From Prinsepia uniflora (Eukaryota > Streptophyta > Magnoliopsida > Rosales > Rosaceae): a stretch of DNA of 64,000 nucleotides. A model generated the notes under the pieces. That model worked only from the letters and a program-made list of their open reading frames with translations. It was not told the DNA's origin and did no database searches. This document shows positions 23,701 to 36,149 of this stretch, piece by piece (position 1 is the first letter of the stretch; every line of letters starts with the position of its first letter). The stretch spans positions 20,435,674-20,499,673 of the forward strand of contig CM064875.1 of assembly GCA_032719365.1 (NCBI GenBank). Direction: 5' to 3'. A program made the position numbers and the translations under genes.

Positions 23701-23844
23701 GTCAAAAGTTAATATTTTAGCTTTTCAAGGGAAAAATCATCATTTTACCCTGATCATCCAATAATCCTCTTTTAATCCCAATTAATACTTACTTAATTCT
23801 TAATTAATTCTTTTCACTCACGAAATTCGGGACGGGTCATTACA
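20776..23844 (-). mobile_element. Solo LTR, family A-related, perfect TSD CAAAT
   Basis: On the minus strand it runs from TGTAATGACCCGTCCCG (right edge) to the TCTTGTCA-type end (left edge), 3069 bases. CAAAT at 20771-20775 and at 23845-23849 is a perfect 5-bp TSD, and the flanks read continuously as one dispersed repeat (compare 7210-7390), confirming the borders. No internal region or second LTR, so it arose by LTR-LTR recombination. It keeps the dyad (23466-23491), donor AAAAG|GTAAGC (at 23261), the 78-base cassette (22446 down to 22369) and CCCTTCAG|GTTG (20960). Confidence 0.92.
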
Positions 23845-24325
23845 CAAATTGAGATAAATTGTAATCTCTGATGTATTTTGAGATTGGCTGGTGTGTTCCT
23901 AGTGGATTTAGCCTAATAAGTCTTAATAAAATATCAAGTGATCGTGCCCATATAGTGTATAAAATTCTCATTTTCATTTTTGTATTCCCTTCTTTATTGA
24001 AGTTAAAATAACATCCTTAGAAAATTACGTTAAACATGCATAAAGAGAATTATCATATCATCGTAAAACCAACATTAATGATATTTGAACACACTTAATG
24101 ACCATATGAACTTACATACCTAATGTCGTAGCTAATGGGGGATGTCAAGCTAATAATAAAACATGGAATCTAATAGTAATTTCAAAATCCTAAAGTAAAA
24201 GAAGCAAAGAGTGAAGTCAATAGCGAGTGTATATAATGTAATTTCCCACCCTTAATATCATTGTATAAAAAAAATAAAAAGTAAAAAGTAAAAATCTGAA
24301 AAGATGAAGAAATGTGGGGGTGTGG
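23845..24325. other. Spacer between two solo LTRs
   Basis: Begins with the other half of the dispersed repeat (to about 23960), then AT-rich sequence without coding signal. Confidence 0.4.
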
Positions 24326-27300
24326 TGTAACAACCCGTCCCGGAAATTAGGGTTAAGACGGTGATTAATGAAGGATTAGTGAGCTTAAACGGTGGTTAGC
24401 GGGTGACGCTAGAGTCGTTAAGGTAGAATGATGATTTTGCCCCTAGTTCGGGCAAATAATTGACTTTTAGTTCGGGCGGTCAAATGGACTTTGACCGATG
24501 ACTATGACGTAGTTTAGGACGTCACGAATCCGTAGACAGGTGGCACGCCCGATTCCGACATCCGAGGAGGAAGTTATGATGTTCGGAAGGTTGAGGGCAT
24601 TACCGTAATTTGGTTAAACTATGGGAAAAAGTTGACTTTTCGTACGAACGGGATTTTGACACGTTGACCTTGGACCGTTTGATAGATCTCGTCGTCCTGA
24701 GTTCGATGACAGGTGGCACGTATTCATCGGACTTACGATGTGTGAGATACGGGTCTAAAACGGTAAGGGCAAAATTGTAATTTTGGGTTCAAAGAAGGGC
24801 ATTTTGGTCTTTTGGCTGTTTGGGTATGGTGCAACCAGATTGGGACACTTGTCCAGGGAAGATAGGAGATTTTTTTGTGAGAAGGGAGAGGATTGTGACA
24901 TGTGGCAGGGCTCTAGTGGGTTCTAGGCCGTGTACGGTTGTGTTTAAACAAATTGTGCCGTGTATTTTGTGTTTAGTCGAAGAGGGAAAAACAGAGGGTG
25001 AGCTTGAGGGATGAATTGAGTAAATTGCAGAAACTGGGTGAGTGTTGTGAGGTTCTATGGTGTTTGAAGGAGAGCTAGGAGAGTGAGTGATTGTGTTTGT
25101 GAGGATTTGGGCGTGACGGTGAGTGTGTGAGGTGTGTGAGAAGTGTGGAAAAACCAGAGAAACAGGGCAGGGGTTTTGTGCACGGTTGTGCACCCCGATC
25201 GATCAATATTCAAAATTGGACGTGTGGAAGTGTTCAGGGACCTGAGCGGAGCTTGGTGAATCGGGAGGAGCACAGCGGCGTGCACGGCGGAGGTCAGAAC
25301 ACAGGTAATTGTCCATAGTCCTCTGTTCTCCCACTTTGGTTAAATTCAAAAGTCGTGGAGTTTGAGTATGATTCGAGGTTTTTGGTAAGTCTTAGGGAGT
25401 TCAGTAGGGTCTTAGGAAGCTGTAGAGGTCGACCCCGTGACGGGGGATTACACGGTGGGCCGGGAGTAAGAACAGGGGATTTGGCCGGTTGCTGTGTCGA
25501 GTTTGGGAAGTGAGGTTGGGTGCTTGTCCAGGTGTCCTAAGGTTCAAATAACTTGGGGAAGGTTAGAAGAACCTTAGGGGGGAACCTGGAGTTCGTGGAG
25601 GCCGTGGGTGGCCGGAGACGGAAACTCAGAATTTCTGAGTTTTCTTCGAAGCTGGGACGAGGAGCCTGAGGCCGTGTTTGCACGAATTGATTTGTGAAAT
25701 CAATTCAGTAGAGTAGGACGAAACTACTGGGCTTGAAAGGAACAAAAACGGATTGGAAATGACGAAGAACCGCCCTCACCGGTTCAGACCGGTCGAGTGG
25801 CTGAGGAAGACGATGAACAGTGATTGTGTGCAGGCGCGTGAGGCCCACGCGCAGCCACTTTGGGCGGCGCGTGGGGGCGCGTGGGGTGTTTTACGGGGAA
25901 AGTTCCAACTAGGTTTTTGGTCTATTTGTTGTAACGAATCTTTTGGAATAGGTTTCGGGACGATTAGACATTGTGTCGGGTTAGTTCTGCGGGATCGAAG
26001 GTTTAGGGTTCAGTTTAAAGTATGTTTAGAAGTTCGGGAAAATTATGGGATTTGAGTAGGACTTTTGTGAAGTAGTTAGTAACCTCGTTATGGGCTTTGG
26101 AAAGGTTCGGGAAAACCGAGGAAAACGGAATGGCCGGGGACGGCGTAAGTGCGCGCGTATCGAGGCGATGCTGAAATGGTCTGTGAGTGGACTTTGCTTT
26201 CTAACTCTTGATGCATGTATATATGTTTTTATATGTTTTCTATATTTGATTCTATGATTTGAATTGTGATTGTGATGGTTTATGGTTTTTGCACATTTTT
26301 CGAGGAAAATGATGGTTTTCACGTTTTACGAGGTTTTGATTAATATCATGATTTGAACCTGGTTTTAACGGTTGATTTCAGGATTTGACATACGGTTGGA
26401 TTTCAAAGAAAGGAAAAGGATTTTGGAAAGTATTTTCGGGCTTAGGGCCCAGTTCAAAGTAGTTTTCGGAAATGAGATTTCGGGTTTCGGAATCGGAATT
26501 CTGGGTGACGATTCGGGACTTGAAGTGGATTTCGGGTTTGGGTTCAGAATGGTTATTCCGGATGCTAGCTTACGGAATGATAGTTGCGGACTCGGACCGG
26601 GAAATGAGAAGGAAATCAGTTCTGGGTCTGGATTCGGAATGACGGTTATGGATGCCTGAAGGGCATCAGACCAGTGGTTTCGGATTCGGGTTTGGATATG
26701 GAATTGGATTTGGAAAATGGTTTTTCAACGGTTTTAGATTGGATTTGCTGGATCTGGTTATTGGGTTTAAAGACCCAGATATTGATTTGACGGGGGACGG
26801 GCCCGGATTGGGTTTAAAGACCCGGATTGAGTTTAAAGACTCGAGAGTTTAAAGACTCGGATATATTGATATTTCCCCCGTAGGCCTGTTGAGTTTAAAG
26901 ACTCGGGAGTTTAAAGACTCGGATATGATTGAGGGCTGGATTGAGTTTAAAGACTCGGGAGTTTAAAGACTCGGATAAATCCAGCAGGTTCGATGGATGA
27001 GAATGTGGCTTTAAATGTGTTTTGGGTTTTCACTAAGACTTGATGATGATGTTTTGGGAAGTGGCCCGGATGAAATGATTTTCGGTGGTTTTGGGCTGAG
27101 GCCCGGGATTTGGAAAAAAAAAAGGTGTTTGGTTTCGAATATGATTTTATGACATGAAATTGATATGCATGCATTGGTTTTTACACGGAGGGTATAAATG
27201 TATGTGTTTTTTTATAACTGTTTTTGAACTTAAACTTTATTTTGTCCACTCACAGTCTTTTCGTGTTTTCGATACCCTCCAGGTTGTTGCGGTGCGGGCT

Positions 27301-27519
27301 GTTGAACGAGAGAGACGGAGACATCACGCGTACGATCCACAGTAGACTATGTGCACTCTGGGAAGTTCGGAAGTTTCTGGACGGTCGGGTCGAAACTCCC
27401 TTGTCCGATTTACATGTCACACGGAGGTTAGACGTTAGTTTGGCCTTTGTGTTATACGCAAGTCAGACAGGAGCGGGGTTTAACCCTTAATCCCGGGGGA
27501 TTAGGGGTGGGCCCTTACA
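24326..27519 (+). mobile_element. Solo LTR, family B, perfect TSD TGTGG
   Basis: 3194 bases from TGTAACAACCCGTCCCGG to GGGCCCTTACA, flanked by TGTGG at 24321-24325 and 27520-27524. Its ends and architecture match family A, but the middle is largely different: it has a 'gtttaaagactcgg' minisatellite (26761-26978) and a stretch (26470-26600) that resembles the internal region of the family A LARD. Potential splice signals occur in the same order: ACAG|GTAATT (25305), AAAG|GTTCGG (26105), TCT|GTGAGT (26183), CTCCAG|GTTG (27283); the cassette is 78 bases. Confidence 0.92.
26761..26978 (+). repeat. 'gtttaaagac(t/c)cgg' minisatellite inside the family B LTR
   Basis: About eight imperfect copies of the unit GAGTTTAAAGACTCGG, partly paired head-to-tail. 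The inverted counterpart in the truncated LTR at 40680-40940 reads 'ccgagtctttaaactc'. Confidence 0.85.
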
Positions 27520-27916
27520 TGTGGGGTGTGGGGTGTGGGCTTGTATAATTTTACTTTTAGTTTTTAAAATGAAAGCGTGTTATTTAGTCAAAAATAACTA
27601 TGACAATAAAAATTGTGAATGGGGTACCAGAGAATACCCTACTCGATTGGGATATTATTTGTGCCTAAAAAGTGTTGTAGTAAATTTGGAATTGCCGTTC
27701 GGTGACTCGGGTTCAAAGGAGCAGACTCGCAAGTGGATGGGATATCTTCGTTGTGGAATGTAGTACGAATGAATATAAAGCTGTAATCTTGGGTCCTTGG
27801 TTTCACGGTGTTACTCTAGTTGGGTTGGTCCAGTAAACGATCATTTTAACTGCCTTCAAAGTAGGCGTGCCATTAGTAGAAACTGCTACTAGATAATTTA
27901 GAGTGGGTTCCGTTTG
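27520..27916. other. Spacer
   Basis: After the TSD the sequence is unique-looking, with no recognised gene or repeat. Confidence 0.3.
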
Positions 27917-30322
27917 TGGCTCAAGAGCCTTCCATGTAGTCAAGTGATTATGGAACAAGCGGGCATCATGCTTGCGTTGTTCTTTTCTATGTCTTATTCC
28001 GAATGTATCCAAGGACTTTAGTAAATTTTATTTTTGTGCCTAGTTCAAGTTTAATTTTGACATGTACATGTTAGTAGCTTGTTATTTAGTTAGATGAATG
28101 TTAGACAAACCAACTCCTTCAAGTTAGAATGATGATATTGGACCAGAACACGAAGATGGATCCATGACTTAGAGTAAACCATGGAATGCATTGGTTGGTA
28201 TATCCCAAATATCTTGATCAGACTTGAAGAAATCAGTTGTATTGAGATGAATGTGAAGTACAAACACTTAAAATATAAATGCTTAAATACTTAAAAGTGA
28301 GTGGTAAATCACAAGTGCTGGAAGTAAGCTATTTCTTTTGCACACAAGCCTTGACCAGGCAGGTTGGTCGAGAAACCATCAAGTAGATGAACATTAGTTG
28401 GAATCTTGCCACAATTTGGTAAAGTATTTAGATGACGATGTGACGTCAGGATGTGGGTGTATGAATGTCTCAAAGACTGATTTGAGGACATTTAGAATGA
28501 CTTGGGTGTTAGGTGGCCTTCAAAACTAGTTGTGGAAGTAAGTTGAAATTGAGTTGGGTGATCATGAAGTATTCAAAGCATAACTTGTGATGCAAGTTGG
28601 AATAAAGGAAAGCTAATTTGTTCTTGGTGTAAGAACTGAAAAGGGTTGACAGGTGAACTAAATCTTGATCCTAAATTGAATGAAACAAGTTTTTCCAAAA
28701 AGGTGAGCTTTAATTTTTTTTTGAGGGTTTGTAGTTATTGAAATTGATTGAGTTTGATCAATTTTTCTTTGTTTTTTGATTGATTTGTTTGTTATCCTTT
28801 TGATAAGAATGATCTTTCTCCTTTTATAGGCAGCTTGAGTGAGTTTGGCTGGCATGTGCATCCACGTGTGGTCTTCAGTCACAATAAATTTATCACACAC
28901 CTCCCATTTTCCTTCTAATGGTTTCGGTGCTTCTCAGCATGGTTGTTTCAATCATGCTCCCATTTCCCTATGATCCTACAAGTAGATGTGAATTGGACTG
29001 GGCCTTCAAGCATTGTGCGTTTAATTTTGTGAGTTCCTTGCTTTCGGCATGCAATGGAACTTTTTCAGGTATAAAAATTTCCCCTTGAATTCGAAAGCTT
29101 TGAATAAAAGCTCTTCAGATTCACTGCGACCCATTACTCACAACTTCAATGGCCCCACTATCCAACATCCCTCTAACCTTGAATTGTTGGCAGCTTTGAC
29201 ATAAGCATCACAAATTTATCTTTCTTGAATATCCAAATTCATCTCCAAATTCTTGCTCAACTATGTCTCCTAAAGCAGCTATGAAGGGCAAGAAAATCAG
29301 TGGGTTCTTCATCTTCAAATCAATTTGTAGATGACCCTACTAGTGAGACCAAGTGGATTTTTGGAGAGGGGTTTCAGGAATCCTGAAAATCCTTGGAGCA
29401 GAAATTGAGGGCTTGTGAGGGAGAGGGTTATATAGCCAAACAAAATCTTCCTACCATGGGAATCGAGCACTATCACACTATGGGTCCCTGTTGGTGAAGT
29501 CGAATTCTGGAGATGGTGACCCTTCTTTACCAAGGCTTGTACGAATTTCGAGCCAACCTCATTACTAGCATTTCTCCTTTCCCTGAGTGATCTTCACTAT
29601 CCCTAGGATCATTTGTTCCCATCTTGTTGAGATTCTAAGATTGTTGAATGTTATATTAAGTGGATGGGAAAAATAAGGAAAGACTTTCGCAATGAGCTGT
29701 GAACCACGAGATATACCATTTGGTAAGTCTATCCGACCTCCCAGTATCTTTGATGTATGTCTTCTTAGTCTTGCCATATGTTTCTAGAACAGCAACACTA
29801 ATACTTTGGACTTCGTGGTGGGACCAATGACTCTGACTCTCCTTAACTTGGGGGTCCCATTTTGTTAAGTTCGTTTAGGAAGGTTGCTGATTTTCCAAAT
29901 AAATAAAATTTTCCATACTCTTCCATAGACCCAATACGTGAGATAACTAGGGCTCTTCCCTCACTTAATAGTTGTAATACCTTTACCCAATTCTTAAATA
30001 ATTTATGCCTATTCGACGTGGATGACAACCTTAAAGGTCATGACTCTTTTAACCATTTGTGTCTTCCTGGTAAATATTTGGGTTGTGCCTATGGGAAAAT
30101 CTAGTTCTATCATTTTTTACTGAATTGGTTCGTCTTCCTAAATACCTATAATACCCTAAAAATGGAATGGGCTTCCCTTACTGAGGCTCTAGCCTCATGT
30201 GGGGCAGGGCCGACCATTATAGGGGGCAAGAGAGGCCTAAGCCTTGGGCCCAAAATAATGGAGGGCCCAAATTTTTCAAAGTTTTCTTATATTGAAAAAA
30301 AAATAAAGGGTCTAAAATTTTC

Positions 30323-30958
30323 AAAATTTTATTGAAAAAAAATAAAGAGAAGAAGAATGAGAACATATCAAATTTGAGATGCGGAATGTCGACTGCGGTT
30401 CAATAAAGGGCCCTCTCAATCCGATTTCTTCCATAATGGTGGCATGGAGTCCAATGTTTCAATCAATTTGTATTTCAATCCATTAATGTTTCAATCGATT
30501 TCTACTTCGTAGTCTCTTTCTATTGTTCTGACCCGGTTCAAGCTTCAGACTTTACAGTTAAGTTTTATTTTTCCTTTTCGTCCTTTGATTTCCTTTAATC
30601 TTTCATATACTGTTCGATGAATTTCTGATTTTTTCCATTCCAAATTTTATTGAAAAAAAATAAAGAGAAGAAGAAGGAGAACATATCAAATTTGAGATGC
30701 GGAATGTCGACTGCGGTTCAATAAAGGGCCCTCTCAATCCGATTTCTTCCATAATGGTGGCATGGAGTCCAATGTTTCAATCAATTTGTATTTCAATCCA
30801 TTAATGTTTCAATCGATTTCTACTTCGTAGTCTCTTTCTATTGTTCTGACCCGGTTCAAGCTTCAGACTTTACAGTTAAGTTTTATTTTTCCTTTTCGTC
30901 CTTTGATTTCCTTTAGTCTTTCATATACTGTTCGATGAATTTCTGATTTTTTCCATTC
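30323..30958. repeat. 318-bp tandem duplication, two copies
   Basis: The block from 'ttttattgaaaaaaaataaagagaagaag' to 'ttctgattttttccattccaaa' occurs twice with a 318-base offset (anchors 'aataaagaga' at 30341 and 30659) and only a couple of differences, so the duplication is recent. No ORF. Confidence 0.9.
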
Positions 30959-31139
30959 CAAATTATGAGTTTTTTGGTCAAATTTCCATTAATTAATTGG
31001 GGTATTCCCTTCTTCATTCGATCACATACGGAAGAGAAGATGAAGGAACTAATCAGAATTACCTTTATTCCCTTCTTAGTAACTAGGAAATATCTCTTGA
31101 TTTATATTATTTAATATTAATAAGGAAACTGTATAAATG

Positions 31140-32309
31140 CAGTTTCTGAAGGACGGTCTCACATATCACGCTCAAGCCGTAAAAGCCAATATTACACTCA
31201 CCATTTTCAACTCCAATCAACTCATTTGCTTCTACTCCAAACATGACCTTAATATAGATGACTAGAAGATGTTCGACCAAATGCCCCAACAAAATGTCTT
31301 CTCTTGGAATGCCATAATCTCGGCTCATATCAAAGCTCAAAACTTGAGTCCTGCCTGCCATTTATTCGACGTTGCTTCATACAAGGATCTGGTTACTTAG
31401 AATTCGATGTTATCTGGGTATATCAACGCGGAGGGGTATGAGGATTTTGCCCTTGAAGAAGTGTGGCGGGTGTTTAGTGGATATATAGGTGAGGTTGAAT
31501 TGGTTTCAAAGAATGCAATGGCGACGTCTTGTTGCAGAGAAGGAAAATTGGATATGGCAGCTAATTTATTTTGGAAACAACCAGAGTGGAATGATCATGT
31601 GTCTTGGAACAAAATGATTGCAGTATATGACCATAATGGTTTTGAAGAAGAGATATTGAATTTGTTTGTTCGTATTTCAGAGAATGGATTTAGGCGGAAT
31701 GACCACACTTTTGCTAGTATTTTTACTGCTTGTTTGTATGTCAGAGAATGGATTTAGGTGGAATGACCACACTTTTGTTAGTGTTTTGACTGCATGCTTT
31801 GGTCTGAGGAGCTCCGAACTTGCAAAGGAAGTCCATGCTTGGGTCTTGAAGAATTGGATGACTTCAAATCCATTTATACGCAGTGGAATTGTTGATGTCT
31901 ACTGCAAGTGTGGCAATATAAAGTATGCAAACTCAATCCATGCGACAATGGGGTTAGAAAATTACTTTTCTGTCACTTCAATGATTATGGTTTATGTCTC
32001 TCATGGTAATCTAGTCAAAGCACATATGCTTTTTGTTCGTTGACTGAAAAGATTACTGTTATATGAGTAGTTTTGTTTTATGGATATCAAATCATATAAA
32101 TATGAAGCTGTATTTGAACTTTTACGTGAATTAAGGGAAAAGGAACCAATAATTCTTGATGTTGCGATTTTTATCAATGTGCTTGGTGCTGGTGCTTGTG
32201 CAGTACAAGCTACTCTGGATCAATGGAAGCAAATTCATGCATACATTTTAAGGAAGATAATTAAGTCGAAAAGAAGTTGTTTAACAATTTGGTTGATATG
32301 TATTCATAA
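31140..32309 (+). pseudogene. Pentatricopeptide-repeat (PPR) protein pseudogene
   Basis: Across several frames the plus strand gives PPR-type repeats: SNQLICFYSKHDL, KMFDQMPQQNVFSWNAII, NSMLSGYINAEGYEDFAL, AMATSCCREGKLDMAANLFW, DHVSWNKMIAVYDHNGFEEE, NDHTFVSVLTACFGL, AKEVHAWVLKNW, SGIVDVYCKCGNIKYANSI, and a last NNLVDMYS followed by a stop. The layout resembles plant PLS-class PPR proteins; from memory the nearest is Arabidopsis At3g18840-like. Such proteins bind organellar RNA and act in editing or processing. It is clearly broken: in-frame stops (before KMFDQMP and before NSMLSGY), a 64-base tandem duplication (31678 vs 31742) that shifts the frame, a further stop after AHMLFVR, and no C-terminal E/DYW region. 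It has no introns and no intact start. Confidence 0.82.
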
Positions 32310-35300
32310 ATTTTTTTATTTTTAATAATTAAGTATATAAATTAAGGACCCATTTTTTACTCTTGCCCTAGATCCCTGTATATTTGGATCGACACTGATG
32401 TGAGGACATTGCCATGGGTCCCATCGTCCTGGCCCAAATATACAGTCTCCTCCATGTAATCACTTTCTTACTGGGATTGAAAATTGCCCTGAATGGTCCC
32501 TTGTGGATGGTCAAAACCTAGCTAAATTGGTCTTTCCCCCAATTTTGACAACAATAACCCAATTTTTCTATAGATGTTGTCCCAATTGATGCGGTTGCCA
32601 CCTATGAGCAGCTTCCCATTCGATTACCTATCATTTTTCTTCTAATTGAGGTTTCTCCCTAAGGAAAATTAGAAGGCCAACACCACATGCCTCTTGCCTC
32701 TCTTTGATTTTGAAGAGCATTTCTTGCCTCGTCCTGTACCGCCTATTCGTTTGAAGGCAAAGGCCAAGGACTTCATTAGCTGTATACTGACATGAGACTT
32801 GTTGAAAATGAGGCAATAGCCATGCCAAATCATTTTCTGGTTTTGAGGTTTACCAACCAAAATTCCGTGTGTCATTTTGGTTTTCGTCAAACCATTCTTA
32901 TGGCATTTTTAAGAGGAATGAATGCTAGCATTTCCTTCCATCTTCGAAAATTTCCCGACCAAGTTCCCTTGTCAATCTATCAAGCATTATTTGATACACC
33001 ACTTCGGTTTCTTAGGAGCCTGGAGTCTTCCTACGAATGCTCACAAGCCTTTGCCTTATGGTGGAGTTCCCATTTTGAAAGAACTTTCAGGGCTACTCCA
33101 AAGGAAATATTTTCTCAACATTTCAAGTCTTTCAAGCATATGGAAAAATCAGATGTAAGACTTTCTACTAGGTTGGGTAGATCGATTCAAGACCGTAAGA
33201 CCAACCCTCTCATTGGTAAGTTTCCAAAGGTAAAAACTTAATCTAGTTTTCCTCTATTGTTCGTTTCTAAAAACTTTTCCTTTTCCAATCAGGTTTGATA
33301 AGATGGATGTGATCGTGGAGGGAGTCGATGATCTGATATCCTTAATCAAGGACATTCCTGATGAAATCCCATCCCTTGTGAGACTAGTAGGTCATGATGA
33401 AGGAGATATGGAGGAAGAAGCAGCTGCTAGTCCCTTACACTTGAGTAAGTATATTGCTCTTACCCCTCATGAATTCTTGAGAATAATCTAACTTGGTTTT
33501 GGTTGTATCAGGTTCTTCTCATTGGTTCCCTACTGGGGGGAAGAAGGCAAGTCCCTCCTCTACTATGGTGACGACACCTTTGAATTTTTCCTCGACTACT
33601 GAACCTCTAGCTTCAAAGAAGCGTAGGAGCCGCCTGACTCTTGCAAAGGAAGACGAAGAAGAAAATGATGAAGACACATTTACTTCCCTAATGAGCTGCA
33701 AGAAGGTCCTAAAGAAGGTAGAGAAGCCTTCAGTCTTTTGACGACCACCTCCTGCAATTGAAGTTCTCCCTCGAGATGACATGCTCCTAGTTCCTGTTTC
33801 CCCTGAGGTTAGTATATTATTTCTGTTTTTTTTTCTTCACAATTTGCAATTAGTTGTGAACTTGTGGTCCCTTTCAGGTGATTCCTTCAACCCTTCACTC
33901 TCTTGTTTGGACCGTTCCATCTAATGGTACAATTATGGCCAGTGCTGGCATAGTGATTGAACTTTCCTCTTACAACTTCAACTCCACCCAAACTCCAGCT
34001 TTGCCTTCCTCTCATGGTGTACTAGCCTTTGAGCCTATCTCCCCAGTTATCTTGATAGTTCCTGCTATTTCTCATGTCGAGAAGTCCATAGTTCCCTTTA
34101 AGAGGGCTTTCATCCCCTAGCTTGTCATGAGGTTGGGTGTTTCTAGTGAGCCTGTCACCATTTCTTCTTCCTTGTAGGCAATTGAGTTAAGTATTGCCAA
34201 AGGAATTAATACTGCTGATGAGAAAGTCATTGTGCCTCAAGGATCCTAGCAACTTTTTCCGAAAGCACTCCAATGATCTCAACACCTTAGCCCGAGATCC
34301 TCTTTATTCATGACACTTCGATGGCTGATTTGATTATATTATCTCACTTCCTTTGAAGGGCTAGTTCATATGGCCATCCATTCTCCAGAGCCGGCATGGT
34401 AAGCTCATACTCCATATCCCTTTGTGGCAATCCCTTTCAACATACACTCTGGCACTGAAGATCAAAATGATGCCTCTACTTTTGGGAAGGTACAATTTTT
34501 GTTTCAAACCTTGTGATAAGATTTTGTGGGTTCCTTTGATCTTCAATAACCCCTCCCATTATTTTTCAGACTTTGAAAACTCCTGAGATTGAGCTTGTGA
34601 AAAGAAAGGTAGAGTCTCTTGACAAGAAGGTTTCGATGAAAACTGTTTCCCATGCTGTGCCCATGGTGCCTTCTGAAGCTGCCTTTATCCATGCTCGGGA
34701 TCTTCTCAAGGCCATTGTTGATGGGTGGATGTTCAAGATTTGAAATCCGTAAGGAAGGCCTTGTTCTTCTTTTCCAACTTTCAACCCTTGTCTCCTACTT
34801 CTGTTTAATCTTCAATGAAGTTCTTGGATGAATATTGGGTTAAGTTGTCTTAGTATGAGCATCTTCGGGATGCCTCTTTGTTGATGTTTTGACACTTGAC
34901 GAATTGAAGATGTCTGAGCAGAAATTCCTTGCGAAGAGAAAGGGATGCATATATAAGGGGTAGAGGCTTATTGAAGCCACAGGAATATTGGAAGATCTTA
35001 AGGCTTATGTTGCACTTTAAGAAGTAGAATGTGTGTCCCTTCATCAATCCTCCGCGCAGGTAGGATTTGTTTGTTCACGAAAGCGTCTTTCAGGAGAAAG
35101 AGGAACGAAACTGGGCTTCATGCCATATTGGTCCTTTTATTAGACTCTTGAATTTTTTGAGCTTTTATTTCCTTTTTGCCTATTGTGAATAATAGTAACC
35201 CCTTACTGTTTCGAAAATCTTTTTCATGTGCAAACACGTATCTTCTGAAAATCTTCGTTCTCTACATTTCTCTTAATCACGATATTTGGAAACCAATGCA

Positions 35301-36149
35301 AGCCACCAATCTCTTTATTTAACTCCTCCGTTCAAGAGAAATTCCAAATCATCAGACTTACTCCCAGAAGAGCCATTAAACCTAAACTTTTAATCTCTTG
35401 TCTTATTGATTGCTTCTTAAGTTTCTGTCAACTTTTCAGTCTTCCCCTCCTCCAGATCAGAATAGATCACCCCCACTTATGACCAAATGGTGGTCGAACT
35501 CGACCGCTTCATTACAAGAATAGCATTCGTGAAAAGTGACTAGAACAGGCAAAGGATCTTTGGACGGAGAGCGAGTCTAGGGCAGAAGAGATGAACAGGT
35601 ACTAGTAGGACAAGCTCAACATCATTCGAAGGTAGAAGGCTGGCGTGTTTATTGAGGTCTTGAATGGTGGCATGATCGAAGAGAACCGAGGCATAATCCG
35701 TGATTCGGATGTGGTCTATACCTTAGATTAGGCCATGGCAGGAGTTGATTTTTCCCGTCCTTAAAAATTGTATTTTATTTCTTTATACTTTTTATTTTTG
35801 ATAATAAAATAACAATTTCTAACAATTTCTTTATACTTTTTATTTTTCCCGTCCTTAAAATAACAATATATATATATATTTGGATTTCATGCATAGTGGG
35901 ATTAGCCATAAAATGCTTCATATCCACCTAGTTGGTTTCACAAAGTCCTCCTTCAAAGGTAGTCTCATTGGTATTCCATATGGAGATTTTCTGGTGGAGA
36001 GCCGATGGGATACACATGCTTTTTTGGATCTAGACCCTTCTCAATAGCATATTGTAGCTGACAGTATTATCAATAAAAAAGAAGGTCAACATTAACCTTT
36101 TGGAACCAATTGGTATCTTCAAGAGTGAAAACCCTAAAAATCTTAATGA

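Larger units (their letters stand above)
30206..32335. mobile_element. Insertion splitting the antisense ORF; hAT-like left end, carries PPR pseudogene
   Basis: The PMD-like reading breaks at about 30206 and resumes at about 32335. The left end reads 'cagggccgacc...gggggcaagagaggcctaagccttgggccc', which resembles the ends of common plant non-autonomous hAT elements. No matching right end or TSD was found, so the insertion may be composite or partly deleted. Inside are a 318-bp tandem duplication and the PPR pseudogene. Confidence 0.4.
29263..35000 (+). pseudogene. Antisense ORF (plant mobile domain-like), degenerate and interrupted
   Basis: Starts near ATG 29263 (MSPKAAMKGKK). With many stops and shifts, the plus strand reads like a plant-mobile-domain (PMD) protein: RDIPFGKSIRPPSIFDV, then VGPMTLTLLNLGV (about 29800-29850; compare the family's 'GEMTxTLxDV'), then WASLTEALAS before an insertion at ~30206. 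It resumes after 32335 with GPIVLAQIYSLLHV and GPLWMV. Later parts look like exons (32792-33241, 33304-33491, 33512-33741) with pyrimidine-AG sites before them (33290s, 33510, 33877, 34569) and an acidic, Ser/Lys-rich tail. PMD-like antisense ORFs between pol and the 3' LTR are known from Tat-lineage gypsy elements, which fits the opposite-strand gag to the right. Exon limits are approximate; the homology is by eye. Confidence 0.5.

Noticed and set aside
26761..26978. CRISPR-like array (regular 'gtttaaagactcgg' repeats)
   Set aside because: Plant LTR context, unit without unique spacers, no cas genes: an ordinary minisatellite.
33303..33741. Stand-alone small host genes (62-82 residues)
   Set aside because: They are exon-like pieces of the decayed antisense ORF between pyrimidine-AG sites, not separate genes.
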